NCBI GenBank assembly: GCA_017482945.1
Contig: JAFUMF010000154.1
Coordinates: 1-39,919, forward strand
DNA length: 39,919 bases
Direction: 5' to 3'
DNA from: Lachnospiraceae bacterium
GTDB lineage: Bacteria > Bacillota > Clostridia > Lachnospirales > Lachnospiraceae
How positions within the stretch are numbered: the first letter of the stretch is position 1; each line of letters opens with the position of its first letter. The translations under genes and the position numbers were made by a program. Under the pieces are notes generated by a model, which saw only the letters and a list, made by a program, of their open reading frames with translations, did not search any database and was not told the DNA's origin. Shown here in pieces: positions 1-7,911 of the stretch.

Positions 1-107
1 ATCTGTTGCCGAATGAACAGGTGGTTACCAGACTGCCGGGCGGCAGTGAAGAAGAGTATGAACGGTATGCAAAACCATGGCTCATGGGATTCCGGACGGA
101 ACAATGA
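1..107 (+). CDS. C-terminal end of an unidentified protein (5' truncated)
   Basis: Reading from base 3, an open frame gives about 34 residues of protein-like composition, with the run GGSEEEYERYAKPW, and ends at TGA 105-107. The rest lies left of the window. It is followed after 54 bases by the LuxE-like gene on the same strand, so it is probably the preceding gene of the same operon. The frame starting at base 1 is also open, up to a stop overlapping the next start codon, but its composition (several Cys, Asn and Trp) looks less like a real protein. I cannot name a family from so short a tail. Confidence 0.4.
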   Translation, partial: LLPNEQVVTRLPGGSEEEYERYAKPWLMGFRTEQ

Positions 108-161
108 TCTGCCCGGGCCATGGGAAGCCGTATCAAATGAGCGAGGAGGTGAGGTTGCGGC

Positions 162-1238
162 ATGACTTACGATGATTTACTGAAAATCGGTCCTTATGAC
201 CTGAAAGCCGGTGAGAAACGAAAAATCTATGCAGAACTTCTGAGCGGGCTGACTGACCATCACCGCGAACATTGCGCGCCCTATGAGAGGGCTTGCAGTT
301 TGTTGGGAGATAAAAAGGGATCGCTTCGATCCGTGGAAGAGCTTCCGATGGTTCCGGTATCATTGCTGAAAAAGGCGGATCTGATGAGCATTCCCAAAGA
401 GGATATCTTTAAGACCATGACCTCTTCAGGAACGACAGGACAACGTCCATCGAAAATTTATCTGGACAGGAAAACCGCCGAGTGGCAGCAGAGAACATTG
501 GAACGGATCGTCAGTCATTTGATCGGAGAGAAGAGACTTCCGATGCTGATCATTGACTCTCCGGACGTTTTGCGCGACCGGAATCTGTTCTCAGCCAGAG
601 GAGCCGGAATTCTGGGTTTTTCGATTTTTGGGACTAAACGCAGATATGCGCTGACGAAAGAAATGAAGCTGGATCTGGAGACAGTCGAGGCGTTTTTAGA
701 GGAAACAAAGGGAGGACCTGTTCTGGTCTTCGGATTTACTTATATGATCTGGCAGTTTTTCTATAAGGAACTGAAAAGACTGGGAAGAAAAATTCCGCTG
801 GAACATGGGATTCTGATTCATGGCGGCGGCTGGAAGAAACTGCGGAATGAGGCGGTGTCAGCAGAGGAATTTAAAGACGGCTTGAACGATGTCTGTGGAA
901 TCAGCCAGGTGCGAAATTACTACGGAATGGCAGAGCAGACCGGATGTATTTCTATGGAATGTTCCTGTGGACATCTGCATGTGAGCAGTTATTCCGATAT
1001 TTTCGTCCGGAATATGGAAGATTTCTCCTGTTGTGAGCATGGAACCGAAGGTGTCATTCAGGTAGTGACGCCAATGGCTGCGTCCTATCCGGGACATTCG
1101 ATCCTTACGGAAGACAAGGGAATCATTCTTGGCGAGGATGACTGCCCGTGTGGAAAAAAGGGAAAGTATTTTAAGATAACCGGCCGGATCGCAAAAGCGG
1201 AAGTCAGGGGATGCAGCGATACATATGAGAGTCTGTAA
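162..1238 (+). CDS. LuxE-like acyl-protein synthetase
   Basis: The 358-residue protein resembles the LuxE acyl-protein synthetase family, which adenylates a fatty acid and holds it as an acyl-enzyme for reduction by LuxC. Visible signs are the ANL-like phosphate loop TSSGTTGQRPSK (about residues 87-98), the YGMAEQ motif near 254, and a late Cys-rich segment (CSCGH, CPCGKKG) before a TGR motif. Start ATG 162 is preceded by GAGGAGGTGAGG. The LuxC-like gene follows immediately, with its coding start 28 bases past this stop, and an AMP-ligase comes next, so the three probably form one acyl-activation and reduction pathway. LuxE of luminous bacteria works in a complex with LuxC; the partner here is inferred from adjacency. 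The natural acyl substrate is unknown. Confidence 0.8.
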   Translation: MTYDDLLKIGPYDLKAGEKRKIYAELLSGLTDHHREHCAPYERACSLLGDKKGSLRSVEELPMVPVSLLKKADLMSIPKEDIFKTMTSSGTTGQRPSKIYLDRKTAEWQQRTLERIVSHLIGEKRLPMLIIDSPDVLRDRNLFSARGAGILGFSIFGTKRRYALTKEMKLDLETVEAFLEETKGGPVLVFGFTYMIWQFFYKELKRLGRKIPLEHGILIHGGGWKKLRNEAVSAEEFKDGLNDVCGISQVRNYYGMAEQTGCISMECSCGHLHVSSYSDIFVRNMEDFSCCEHGTEGVIQVVTPMAASYPGHSILTEDKGIILGEDDCPCGKKGKYFKITGRIAKAEVRGCSDTYESL

Positions 1239-1266
1239 GTCTGATAAAGAGAATGGAGGAGTAACG

Positions 1267-2517
1267 GTGATAAACATCGGAAACGAGGCGGATCGAAATC
1301 GAGAGGTAACAGGTGGAATGTACATTTGCGTCCCGCAGCCCGGAGTGGCTTTGCTTGCGGGAGCGAAAGAACTTTCGACTGTGGCAGTGGAGTCATTTGA
1401 AGAAGAGGCGATGGAATTTCTCACAGAACTCTCGGATCGAATCAGAGAGATTCCAAGAATGCAGGCCAGTGAAGAGTTGAAATCGCTGGGATTCTGGTTG
1501 CGGCGGCCCCATTTGTTGGAGATGAAAAGCAGCCAAACGAAAAACAATTCCCGCCGTGGTCTCGGGCTCTCCTTCCATATCGCCCCGTCCAACGTCCCAC
1601 TCATGTTCTTTTATTCCTGCGTCATGGGGCTATTGGCGGGAAATACCTGTCTGGTCCGTTTGTCAGACCGACGCACAGAGACAGACATGGAACTATGCAG
1701 ACTCATCGACGAAGTACTGTCTGAGGAGCGCTTTTTTAACATGAAGAACCGCCTTTCGTTTATCAGTTACAACAGAACCAGAATAGACCTGACAGAGTAC
1801 TATAGCACGAACTGCGATGCCAGAATCATCTGGGGCGGAGACCGGACAATCGAAGCGATCCAGAACGTTTCGATCAAGCTCACCGCGTCGGAACTGGTCT
1901 TTCCCGACCGGACATCGATGGCGGTTTTGGATGCAAAATCCGTGCTGGCATTGTCGGAGGAAGAACTGAAAATCCTGGCAATCCGATTTTACAACGATAC
2001 ATACAGCATGGACCAGAATGCATGCTCCTGCCCAAAACTGATTTTCTGGAGGGAACCGGATTTGGAGACAGGAGCATATGCTGCAGAGCGATTCTGGGCC
2101 GCGTTGGCGGAGGCGGCGGAGCGCTACAACCTTTCAGAAAACAAAATAAGCATGAAATATGGATATTTATGGGAATGTATGTGCTTTGGACCGGAAATCT
2201 GCCAGATCAAGCGATGGAAAAACCGCCTTTACGTTGCGGAACTTGCGGGTATTCCAAAAGAAGAAATGGAATTGGGACAACAGTTTGGAAACTTTTATGA
2301 ATACCATATGAAAAATAGTGATGACTGGGCCATGGCAGTCACGGAACGAACACAGACGTTGACATACTTTGGCGTGAGCCGTGAGGAACTGCGGAATACC
2401 GTTTTGCAGAAAGAGCTGAAAGGCGTATCCCGCATCGTGCCGGTCGGTCAGGCGCTTTGGATGGAATTAAACTGGGACGGAAATGACTTGATCAGTCAGT
2501 TGTCCCGATTGCAATAG
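1267..2517 (+). CDS. LuxC-like acyl-CoA/acyl-protein reductase
   Basis: This is a 416-residue member of the LuxC family (aldehyde-dehydrogenase fold), which reduces an activated acyl group to an aldehyde with NADPH. The segment MDQNACSCPK holds the probable acylated cysteine (Cys253), and the preceding ARIIWGGDRTIEAI and ELVFPDRTS stretches fit the nucleotide-binding part. I chose GTG 1267 because GGAGGA lies at 1255-1260, six bases upstream. The in-frame ATG 1225 overlaps the luxE-like gene and has no ribosome binding site. The luxE-luxC pairing is the fatty-acid reductase arrangement, but no luxA, luxB or luxD is visible, so the aldehyde is presumably an intermediate or end product of another pathway. 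The protein is somewhat shorter than classical LuxC (about 480 residues). Confidence 0.82.
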   Translation: MINIGNEADRNREVTGGMYICVPQPGVALLAGAKELSTVAVESFEEEAMEFLTELSDRIREIPRMQASEELKSLGFWLRRPHLLEMKSSQTKNNSRRGLGLSFHIAPSNVPLMFFYSCVMGLLAGNTCLVRLSDRRTETDMELCRLIDEVLSEERFFNMKNRLSFISYNRTRIDLTEYYSTNCDARIIWGGDRTIEAIQNVSIKLTASELVFPDRTSMAVLDAKSVLALSEEELKILAIRFYNDTYSMDQNACSCPKLIFWREPDLETGAYAAERFWAALAEAAERYNLSENKISMKYGYLWECMCFGPEICQIKRWKNRLYVAELAGIPKEEMELGQQFGNFYEYHMKNSDDWAMAVTERTQTLTYFGVSREELRNTVLQKELKGVSRIVPVGQALWMELNWDGNDLISQLSRLQ

Positions 2518-2561
2518 AGACGATGATTCGTGAAATGATTAGAGAGAGTAAGGAGAACATC

Positions 2562-3977
2562 ATGGGATTTTATGAGGCAAAACCGGAATATCGGGATCAT
2601 CTGATGTTAATGGACGACAATGGAATGCGGGTGACTTACGGCGGGTTTGAGGTGTTCTGTGATACCGTGGGAAAGAAGCTGGAGACGGGTACCCTGATGG
2701 TGATTTTCTGCGAAAACTCCATCGGGTCCGTGTTTTTCTACCTGACCTGTCTGAATAAAGGAATCGTACCGCTTCTTCTGGATAAAAATATGGATTCAAA
2801 GCTGGCAGAGGGACTGATTCAGACGTACCGGCCGGATTACGTGGCGATGCCCGCAGGAAGTTCACCTGCGAGTGAGACTTGCACCGGGAAACCGGTGGCA
2901 GCAGGATACGGATATGTGGTCATACAATGTGAAAAAGAGGAGAAGACCAGGCTCCATAAGGATCTGGCCCTGCTCCTCACAACCTCAGGCAGTACCGGAA
3001 GTCCTAAACTGGTGCGCCAGAGCAGAGAAAATATTATCTCCAATGCGGAGGCAATCGCGGCGTATCTGGAACTGGACGAATCAGAACGTCCGATCACAGT
3101 ACTTCCGATGAATTACACATATGGCCTCTCTATTATCAACAGCCATCTCCAGGTCGGAGCCGCCATTCTTCTTACAAATCATACGTTGTTCGATCAGGAG
3201 TTCTGGACCTTTGCCAGAAAGGCCGGTGCCACTTCACTCAGCGGCGTTCCGTACACCTTCGAGATGTTAAAGCGACTGTCCTTTTTTAAAATGGAACTTC
3301 CGGCACTGAAAACACTGACTCAGGCTGGAGGAAAATTATCAGAGAAGCTCCACCGGGAATTCGCTGAGTACGCAGAAAAACACGGAAAAAAGTTCGTAGT
3401 CATGTACGGTCAGACAGAAGCGACGGCCAGAATGGGGTATCTTCCGGCAGAAAAGGCGATCACAAAATGCGGAAGCATGGGAATTGCGATTCCGGGTGGA
3501 ACGTTCCGGCTGATGGAAGATGAAAGGACGGAAATCACAGCGCCGGATACCGTGGGTGAGCTGGTTTATGAAGGAAAGAACGTGACCATGGGATACGCGC
3601 AGTGTTGCGAAGACTTGGCGAAGGGCGACGAGCGAGGCGGTATTTTGTATACAGGAGACATGGCAAAGCGCGATGTAGACGGATATTATTACATTACAGG
3701 AAGAAAAAAGCGATTCCTGAAAATGTTCGGAAAACGAGTCAATATGGATGAAATCGAACAGATGGTAAAATCTGAGTACGACGGAGTCGGCACTGCATGC
3801 ACCGGTGTAGACGACCATATGAAGATCTATGTAGAAGGGGAAACGGAGGGATTGTGTACCCGGATCGAAACCTGGCTTGCGGAAAAAACAGGAATTCACC
3901 CGCGTGGCATTCAAGTTATTTCAATCGCAGAAATTCCGAAAAATGATTCGGGAAAGACGCTGTATCACGCACTGTGA
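2562..3977 (+). CDS. AMP-forming acyl-CoA/acyl-ACP ligase (ANL superfamily)
   Basis: The ligase carries all core ANL motifs: TTSGSTGSPK (from about residue 140), YGQTEA (about 282), GELVYEG, YTGD (about 363), ITGRKKRFLKMFGKRV, and the C-terminal catalytic lysine in PKNDSGKT. Such enzymes adenylate a carboxylic acid and pass it to CoA, a carrier protein or another acceptor. I prefer ATG 2562 because AAGGAG (2550-2555) sits six bases upstream. ATG 2523 is in frame and would add 13 residues, but its site is weak. It is the third gene of the LuxE/LuxC-like set, 44 bases after the reductase. With LuxE already present, there are two acid-activating enzymes in one operon, which suggests either two acyl substrates or sequential steps. 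No carrier protein gene is in view. Confidence 0.85.
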   Translation: MGFYEAKPEYRDHLMLMDDNGMRVTYGGFEVFCDTVGKKLETGTLMVIFCENSIGSVFFYLTCLNKGIVPLLLDKNMDSKLAEGLIQTYRPDYVAMPAGSSPASETCTGKPVAAGYGYVVIQCEKEEKTRLHKDLALLLTTSGSTGSPKLVRQSRENIISNAEAIAAYLELDESERPITVLPMNYTYGLSIINSHLQVGAAILLTNHTLFDQEFWTFARKAGATSLSGVPYTFEMLKRLSFFKMELPALKTLTQAGGKLSEKLHREFAEYAEKHGKKFVVMYGQTEATARMGYLPAEKAITKCGSMGIAIPGGTFRLMEDERTEITAPDTVGELVYEGKNVTMGYAQCCEDLAKGDERGGILYTGDMAKRDVDGYYYITGRKKRFLKMFGKRVNMDEIEQMVKSEYDGVGTACTGVDDHMKIYVEGETEGLCTRIETWLAEKTGIHPRGIQVISIAEIPKNDSGKTLYHAL

Positions 3978-4157
3978 CCAGGAGATGGAAGGAAATCCCT
4001 GAAATAACATAATAGAGTGAAAAACAAAAGAACAAAAGAGGTCCCACTGTCTGAGGTGCGGATGGCTGTCGATTTATGATATAATTTGTAATGATATAGC
4101 CAGGCGCAAAGAACGCCCGCCCGAAGGTATCGGGTGTGGAAAGGCAGGGGGATTTTT

Positions 4158-4699
4158 TTGGATATTAAGGTAGATGTTTCACTGCAGACCAAACAGGTCT
4201 TGTCGCAGGTACAGATGCAGTCCCAGTCTCTGGAGGACATGATTATCACACAGCTCTCCTGGGGAAGACTTGGTGAACAGGAAAATTTTCATCGAGTCTG
4301 GAAGAGTGCCGGAGTCTCCAGGTAGAGGGCATGGACCGGGAAGAAATGCTGAAAAAAGTGATCAACGGCCACTTGAGCGATGTGGCGGGAGGTAAGATCA
4401 GTAGCATATCAGTACGTTTTCCCGGATATCTTCTGGCGCCGATTGGCTGCCTGTTGATCCGGAATCTTTTTACCTCAGGAATTTCATCCGGCGGTGGAAA
4501 TGGCGAGGACGTGAGCCGCAATACGGTCAAAGACCGGCTGAAGGCATTGGTGGATGGCGAAAATAAGAAGAAACCATACAGCGACGAACAGCTTGCCGGT
4601 ATGTTGGAGAGCGAAGGAATGCCGATATCCAGGCGAACGGTAGCTAAATACCGGATGGAAATGGGAAGCGGAGGTGCGTTCCAGAGGCGGGAAGAATAA
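4158..4699 (+). pseudogene. rpoN: Decayed sigma-54 factor gene (rpoN remnant)
   Basis: The translation beginning at TTG 4158 (LDIKVDVSLQTKQVLSQ) matches the N-terminal activator-interacting region of RpoN, with its KQ-rich SLxTKQ start. After a frame change near 4275 the second reading frame resumes inside the core-binding region (EEMLKKVI, PIGCLLIRNLFTSGIS), continues through SRNTVKDRLKALVDGE and ends with the RpoN box SRRTVAKYRMEMG. Full-length sigma-54 is about 450 residues; only about 180 are left, so most of the middle of the protein is missing and the two parts are in different frames. The RpoN box itself is well conserved. The second part could still be translated from ATG 4331 as a 122-residue DNA-binding fragment, but I see no ribosome binding site for it. 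A terminator follows directly. Confidence 0.8.
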
Positions 4700-4702
4700 T
4701 GG

Positions 4703-4733
4703 GGATCTGACTTTTATAGTCAGGTCCTTTTTT
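4703..4733 (+). terminator. Rho-independent terminator after the rpoN remnant
   Basis: The arms GGATCTGAC (4703-4711) and GTCAGGTCC (4719-4727) pair over nine bases with one G-U pair and a 7-base loop, followed by six T. It lies four bases after the stop of the rpoN remnant, so the transcription unit itself is still recognisable. Confidence 0.85.
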
Positions 4734-4791
4734 ATGCCCCGCGAGCTGGTGAGGATTGGATGAAATCTCTGAAGTTGCTTTGCGGGGCATA
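4733..4791. repeat. 10-bp inverted repeat with 39-base spacer
   Basis: TATGCCCCGC (4733-4742) and GCGGGGCATA (4782-4791) are perfect inverted copies. They lie between the rpoN terminator and the convergent end of the lacI-type gene. There is no U-tract on the downstream side for either direction, so it does not look like an ordinary terminator. It could be an RNA 3' structure of the lacI transcript or the scar of a small element. Confidence 0.5.
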
Positions 4792-4800
4792 GGATATCTA

Positions 4801-5781
4801 TTAGATGCGGTAACATGTATTGCCCGGAGAGAAGGAGACTGGAAGAATCTTCGTTCCGGCAAACTCTCTTTCCTGATGGTAAAAAATATATTCGAAGGCT
4901 TCCTCTGCAATTGCTTTGGTATCCTGGTGGATAGAGGTAATCTTTGGAATGAACGAATCGTTATCAACAGCATCAATGCCGCAGATGGAAATATCCTCTG
5001 GAATTCTTACGCCTAGCACATTTGCACGGATAATAAAACCTTTCGCCATTTCATCATTCGAAGAAAGAATTGCGGTAGGCATGTTTGGCAGTGCATAGAA
5101 GTGATCGAAAGCTCCAAGTCCGCTGCTGATCGAGTAATCTCCCATATAAATATATTCGTCCGGGATGTCCAGTCCGAGTGAATTCATATAATTGCAGAAT
5201 ACTTCCCTGCGTTCTTTTCCGGCGATACAGTGCTTTTCGGCAGAAATGAAGCCGATTTTCTGATGATTCAGGCGAACCATGTGGTCTACGAGCATGCGGA
5301 TTGCACTTTCATTATCAGAACTGATTCGGTAAAAGTTTCCGGTAGCAGCATGAGGACCATCGAGAAGAACTGTAGGTATTGCGGAGGAAATGGAATTTAA
5401 CTGGGAAAAACTGGTCAGGATAATGCCCGCACAGTTGATGGATTTACAATACTGATAAAGATTCTGCTCCAAATCTTGTCTGCCATTGGTGTAAAAAACT
5501 GCAACAAAATAATTCTTTTCGGTAGCAAAGGATGTCAGGTAGTGCAGAATATCACAGTAGAACATGTTTTTAGGGCTGTCCATAATAACACAAATGACAT
5601 TTGAATATGGTGAAGAGGTTCTGGGACTATAGGAAGTCTCTTCAATGACTTTTAAAACTTTCTGAAGTGTTTCTTCCTGCAATTTTTCCGGAGTGCGAAG
5701 CGCTCGGGAAACAGTAGCGGTAGAAACTCCGGCAAGTCTTGCAATTTCTCTGATGTTAATTTTATCTCCGGATTGATTCAT
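4801..5781 (-). CDS. LacI-family transcriptional regulator
   Basis: The 326-residue protein has the standard LacI layout: an N-terminal helix-turn-helix and hinge (IREIARLAGVSTATVSRAL, about residues 10-28), then a periplasmic-binding-protein-like effector domain (SNDEMAKGF, ISICGIDAVDND near the C-terminus). Start ATG 5781 has AAGGAG upstream on the minus strand. It is divergent from the symporter-led operon and separated by about 400 bases that hold its own promoter, an operator touching it, and a second palindrome downstream of the operon promoter. It therefore probably represses both itself and the sugar/cyclitol operon, released by a substrate or metabolite. The effector is unknown. Confidence 0.9.
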   Translation of the reverse strand: MNQSGDKINIREIARLAGVSTATVSRALRTPEKLQEETLQKVLKVIEETSYSPRTSSPYSNVICVIMDSPKNMFYCDILHYLTSFATEKNYFVAVFYTNGRQDLEQNLYQYCKSINCAGIILTSFSQLNSISSAIPTVLLDGPHAATGNFYRISSDNESAIRMLVDHMVRLNHQKIGFISAEKHCIAGKERREVFCNYMNSLGLDIPDEYIYMGDYSISSGLGAFDHFYALPNMPTAILSSNDEMAKGFIIRANVLGVRIPEDISICGIDAVDNDSFIPKITSIHQDTKAIAEEAFEYIFYHQEREFAGTKILPVSFSPGNTCYRI

Positions 5782-5819
5782 GTTTCATACTCCTTTATGT
5801 AAAACGATGTAATTATTTG

Positions 5820-5832
5820 TGTAACAATTACA
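5820..5832. promoter_or_regulatory. LacI-type operator at the regulator's own promoter
   Basis: TGTAA-CAA-TTACA is a perfect odd-centre palindrome. It abuts the -10 element of the minus-strand lacI-type promoter, covering the start-site region, which is the expected place for autorepression. It shares TGTAAC and its complement with the palindrome at 6096-6107. The surrounding stretch also holds two further TGTTACA half-sites at 5941-5947 and 5972-5978, 31 bp apart. Confidence 0.65.
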
Positions 5833-5860
5833 TTATAAGGCGGATTTGATAAAAAATCAA
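5832..5860 (-). promoter_or_regulatory. Promoter of the LacI-family regulator
   Basis: On the minus strand, TTGATT (5860-5855), a 17-base spacer and TATAAT (5837-5832) form a near-consensus sigma-A promoter about 45 bases upstream of the start codon. No other gene lies between it and the regulator. Confidence 0.7.
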
Positions 5861-6036
5861 TAGAAAAAACAGCCAAAAATGAAAGAATTTATTCCGATAA
5901 AAGGAATTTAATGTTTATCCGAAACAGCAAACAATGCTTTTGTTACATTGTTATTAGAATTTGATGAAATGTGTTACATGTCATAAATTGTAAAAAGTGT
6001 ACAAAAAAGACCTAGTAAAGATGTATAAAACGTACA

Positions 6037-6065
6037 TTGACAAATGATGAAGGGTGTCTTATGAT
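6037..6065 (+). promoter_or_regulatory. Promoter of the symporter/IolN-type operon
   Basis: TTGACA (6037-6042), a 17-base spacer and TATGAT (6060-6065) make a strong sigma-A promoter. It is the only good plus-strand promoter I see in the roughly 400-base gap between the LacI regulator and the symporter. The remainder of that gap (5861-6036) is AT-rich and holds only the TGTTACA half-sites. Confidence 0.75.
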
Positions 6066-6095
6066 GTAAATGTATCATAAATGAGCGAAAATAAA

Positions 6096-6107
6096 TGTAA
6101 CGTTACA
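6096..6107. promoter_or_regulatory. LacI-type operator downstream of the operon start site
   Basis: TGTAACGTTACA is a perfect 12-bp palindrome with the central CG typical of LacI/CcpA-family operators. It lies about 25-35 bases downstream of the expected start site of promoter 6037-6065, so binding there would block elongation or hold a loop with the site at 5820-5832. Confidence 0.7.
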
Positions 6108-6128
6108 CAAAAAACGGGAGTGGAAGAA

Positions 6129-6179
6129 ATGAAACAAACCGGGGCAAAAGAAAAAGTTGATACAAATAACGAAAGGTAG
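6129..6179 (+). CDS. Possible 16-residue leader ORF before the symporter
   Basis: An ATG with GGGAG eight bases upstream opens a 16-codon frame (MKQTGAKEKVDTNNER) that ends with TAG at 6177-6179. This is two bases before GTG 6181 and 13 bases before ATG 6193 of the symporter. The peptide is hydrophilic and resembles nothing I know. Its position suggests translational coupling, because ribosomes ending here would be placed on the symporter start, but it may also be chance. Confidence 0.35.
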   Translation: MKQTGAKEKVDTNNER

Positions 6180-6192
6180 GGTGAAACAAATT

Positions 6193-7818
6193 ATGGCAAT
6201 CGTATTTATCGTATTTTTACTTTGTACGGTAGCAGTCGCGGGAATCGGATATGTAAAATCGAAGGGCGGCGACACGAGTACGTCGGATGGTTACTTTTTA
6301 GCTGGACGTGGACTTTCAAGTATTGTAATTGCGACATCAATGCTTCTGGCCTGTCTCTCAACGGAGCAGATCTCCGGACAGGCAGGTATCGCATTTATGA
6401 GTAATATGAGTGGTGCGGTATGTTGGGAGGTTGGATGTATCATCGGTATCGTGGCAATGGCACTGTTTTTTGCACCACGATATTTAAAGTATGGTGTTAC
6501 TACCATGCCGGAGTTCTTAGGAAAATCTTATGACAAACCGACACAGACTCTGGTTTCTCTCTTGCTGATGCTTTCTTATGTGGCTACTGCAATGCCGACT
6601 GTACTGTACTCCGGAGCAATCGTTTTCAATGGAGTATTTGATATCGGCGGTTTATTAGGAATCTCTGATTTTGCAGCAATCACACTGATCTGTGCGGCAA
6701 TCGGAATCATCGGCTTACTGTATACCGTATTCGGCGGTTTGAGAATGGTTGCTTTTACAGATACCGCATATGGAGTACTTCTTCTTTTAGGCTGTGTGTC
6801 TGTTCCGTTCTTCGCACTGTATGCTCTGGGCGATGGAAGTATTGCAGGTGGCTTTACAAATTTACTGGCAAATGTCCCGGCTGAAAAACTCAGTGCAATT
6901 TCCCCGGCAAATGCGTCTGCACCGGAGTTCCCGTGGCCGACTCTCTTCCTGGGTGTTGCAACCATGTGGTTCTACTACTGGTGTACAAGCCAGATGATCA
7001 TTCAGAAAACATTTGCGGCGAAATCTCTGAAAGAAGCGCAGAAAGGTATTCTCGTCTGTGCGGCATTTAAACTGGCTGGTCCGCTTTATCTGGGTGGATG
7101 CGGTATCCTGGCATACGCATTATTCGTTGGCACAGATACCTTTGATGTAATCGTAAATTCCAACGGCGATCTTGCATACACCATGCTGATCCAGAATGTT
7201 ATCCCGAAACCGATTTTAGGTTTTGTATGTGCAGCGATTTTCGGTGCTGTACTCAGCTCCTTTAACGGTGCGGTAAATGCAACAAGTACGCTGTTCTCAC
7301 TCGATGTGTATAAAAAATACATCAATCCGAACGCAGAGGAAAAGAAAGTCGTAAAAGTTGGACAGATTGTTAGCTTCGTTCTTGCAGCAATCGCAGTTTG
7401 CATCGCGCCGTTTATCATGTTTGCATCTGGCGGATTATACAATCTGATGCTCGATTTAACTGGATTTATCAACGCACCGATTCTTGCAGCAGTATTATTT
7501 GCAATGATTTTCAAAGGCAAATGCCCGCCAAAAGCTGTAAAAACTGTTATTCCGTTCCACATGGTGATGTATCTGGTGCTGATGTACATCGTAAAACTTC
7601 CGATTCACAGCAACTATACAATCGGTATCATGTTCTGGATCGATATGTTACTCATGTATGTGATCATGAAGAAGCAGCCGCGTAATGATTATGTGATTGA
7701 AGCAGATAACGTAGTAGATGTTACTCCGTGGAAACACGCAAAGACAGCAGCAGGTGTTCTGCTTATGTGTATCGTAATTTACTACATTGTATTCTCTCCG
7801 CTTGTACTGGCAAAATAG
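6193..7818 (+). CDS. Sodium:solute symporter (SSS family)
   Basis: The protein of about 541 residues is a polytopic membrane protein with roughly 13-14 hydrophobic segments, and it carries SSS/SLC5 features near the N-terminus: DGYFLAGRGLSS and the following STEQISGQAG stretch. Later GAVLSSFNGAVNA and TGFINAPILAAV fit the conserved transmembrane core. Such carriers import sugars, inositols, carboxylates or amino acids with sodium. ATG 6193 is preceded by AGGGTG; GTG 6181 and TTG 6157 are alternative in-frame starts. As the first gene of the operon with a cyclitol-type dehydrogenase and hydrolase, it probably imports their substrate, for example an inositol or a related polyol. That assignment is inference. 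Confidence 0.85.
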   Translation: MAIVFIVFLLCTVAVAGIGYVKSKGGDTSTSDGYFLAGRGLSSIVIATSMLLACLSTEQISGQAGIAFMSNMSGAVCWEVGCIIGIVAMALFFAPRYLKYGVTTMPEFLGKSYDKPTQTLVSLLLMLSYVATAMPTVLYSGAIVFNGVFDIGGLLGISDFAAITLICAAIGIIGLLYTVFGGLRMVAFTDTAYGVLLLLGCVSVPFFALYALGDGSIAGGFTNLLANVPAEKLSAISPANASAPEFPWPTLFLGVATMWFYYWCTSQMIIQKTFAAKSLKEAQKGILVCAAFKLAGPLYLGGCGILAYALFVGTDTFDVIVNSNGDLAYTMLIQNVIPKPILGFVCAAIFGAVLSSFNGAVNATSTLFSLDVYKKYINPNAEEKKVVKVGQIVSFVLAAIAVCIAPFIMFASGGLYNLMLDLTGFINAPILAAVLFAMIFKGKCPPKAVKTVIPFHMVMYLVLMYIVKLPIHSNYTIGIMFWIDMLLMYVIMKKQPRNDYVIEADNVVDVTPWKHAKTAAGVLLMCIVIYYIVFSPLVLAK

Positions 7819-7911
7819 ATCGTGAACCATTCTGCTAAACAGGAAAAGTAGTGGAGATATTATAAAAGATATTGAAAACTGAATAGCATTTCGAAGAAAA
7901 GGAGAATTGTA

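Noticed and set aside
858-1604. A 248-codon minus-strand frame under the luxE/luxC-like genes
   Set aside because: It spans the junction of two well-supported plus-strand genes and has no ribosome binding site or family motif.
4057-4085. A promoter for the rpoN remnant at TATAAT 4080-4085
   Set aside because: The -10 is perfect, but the -35 position (TGCGGA) is too far from consensus to support it.
4331-4699. Treating the 122-codon frame as a separate intact regulator gene
   Set aside because: Its content is the C-terminal part of RpoN continuing the remnant upstream, and there is no ribosome binding site before ATG 4331.
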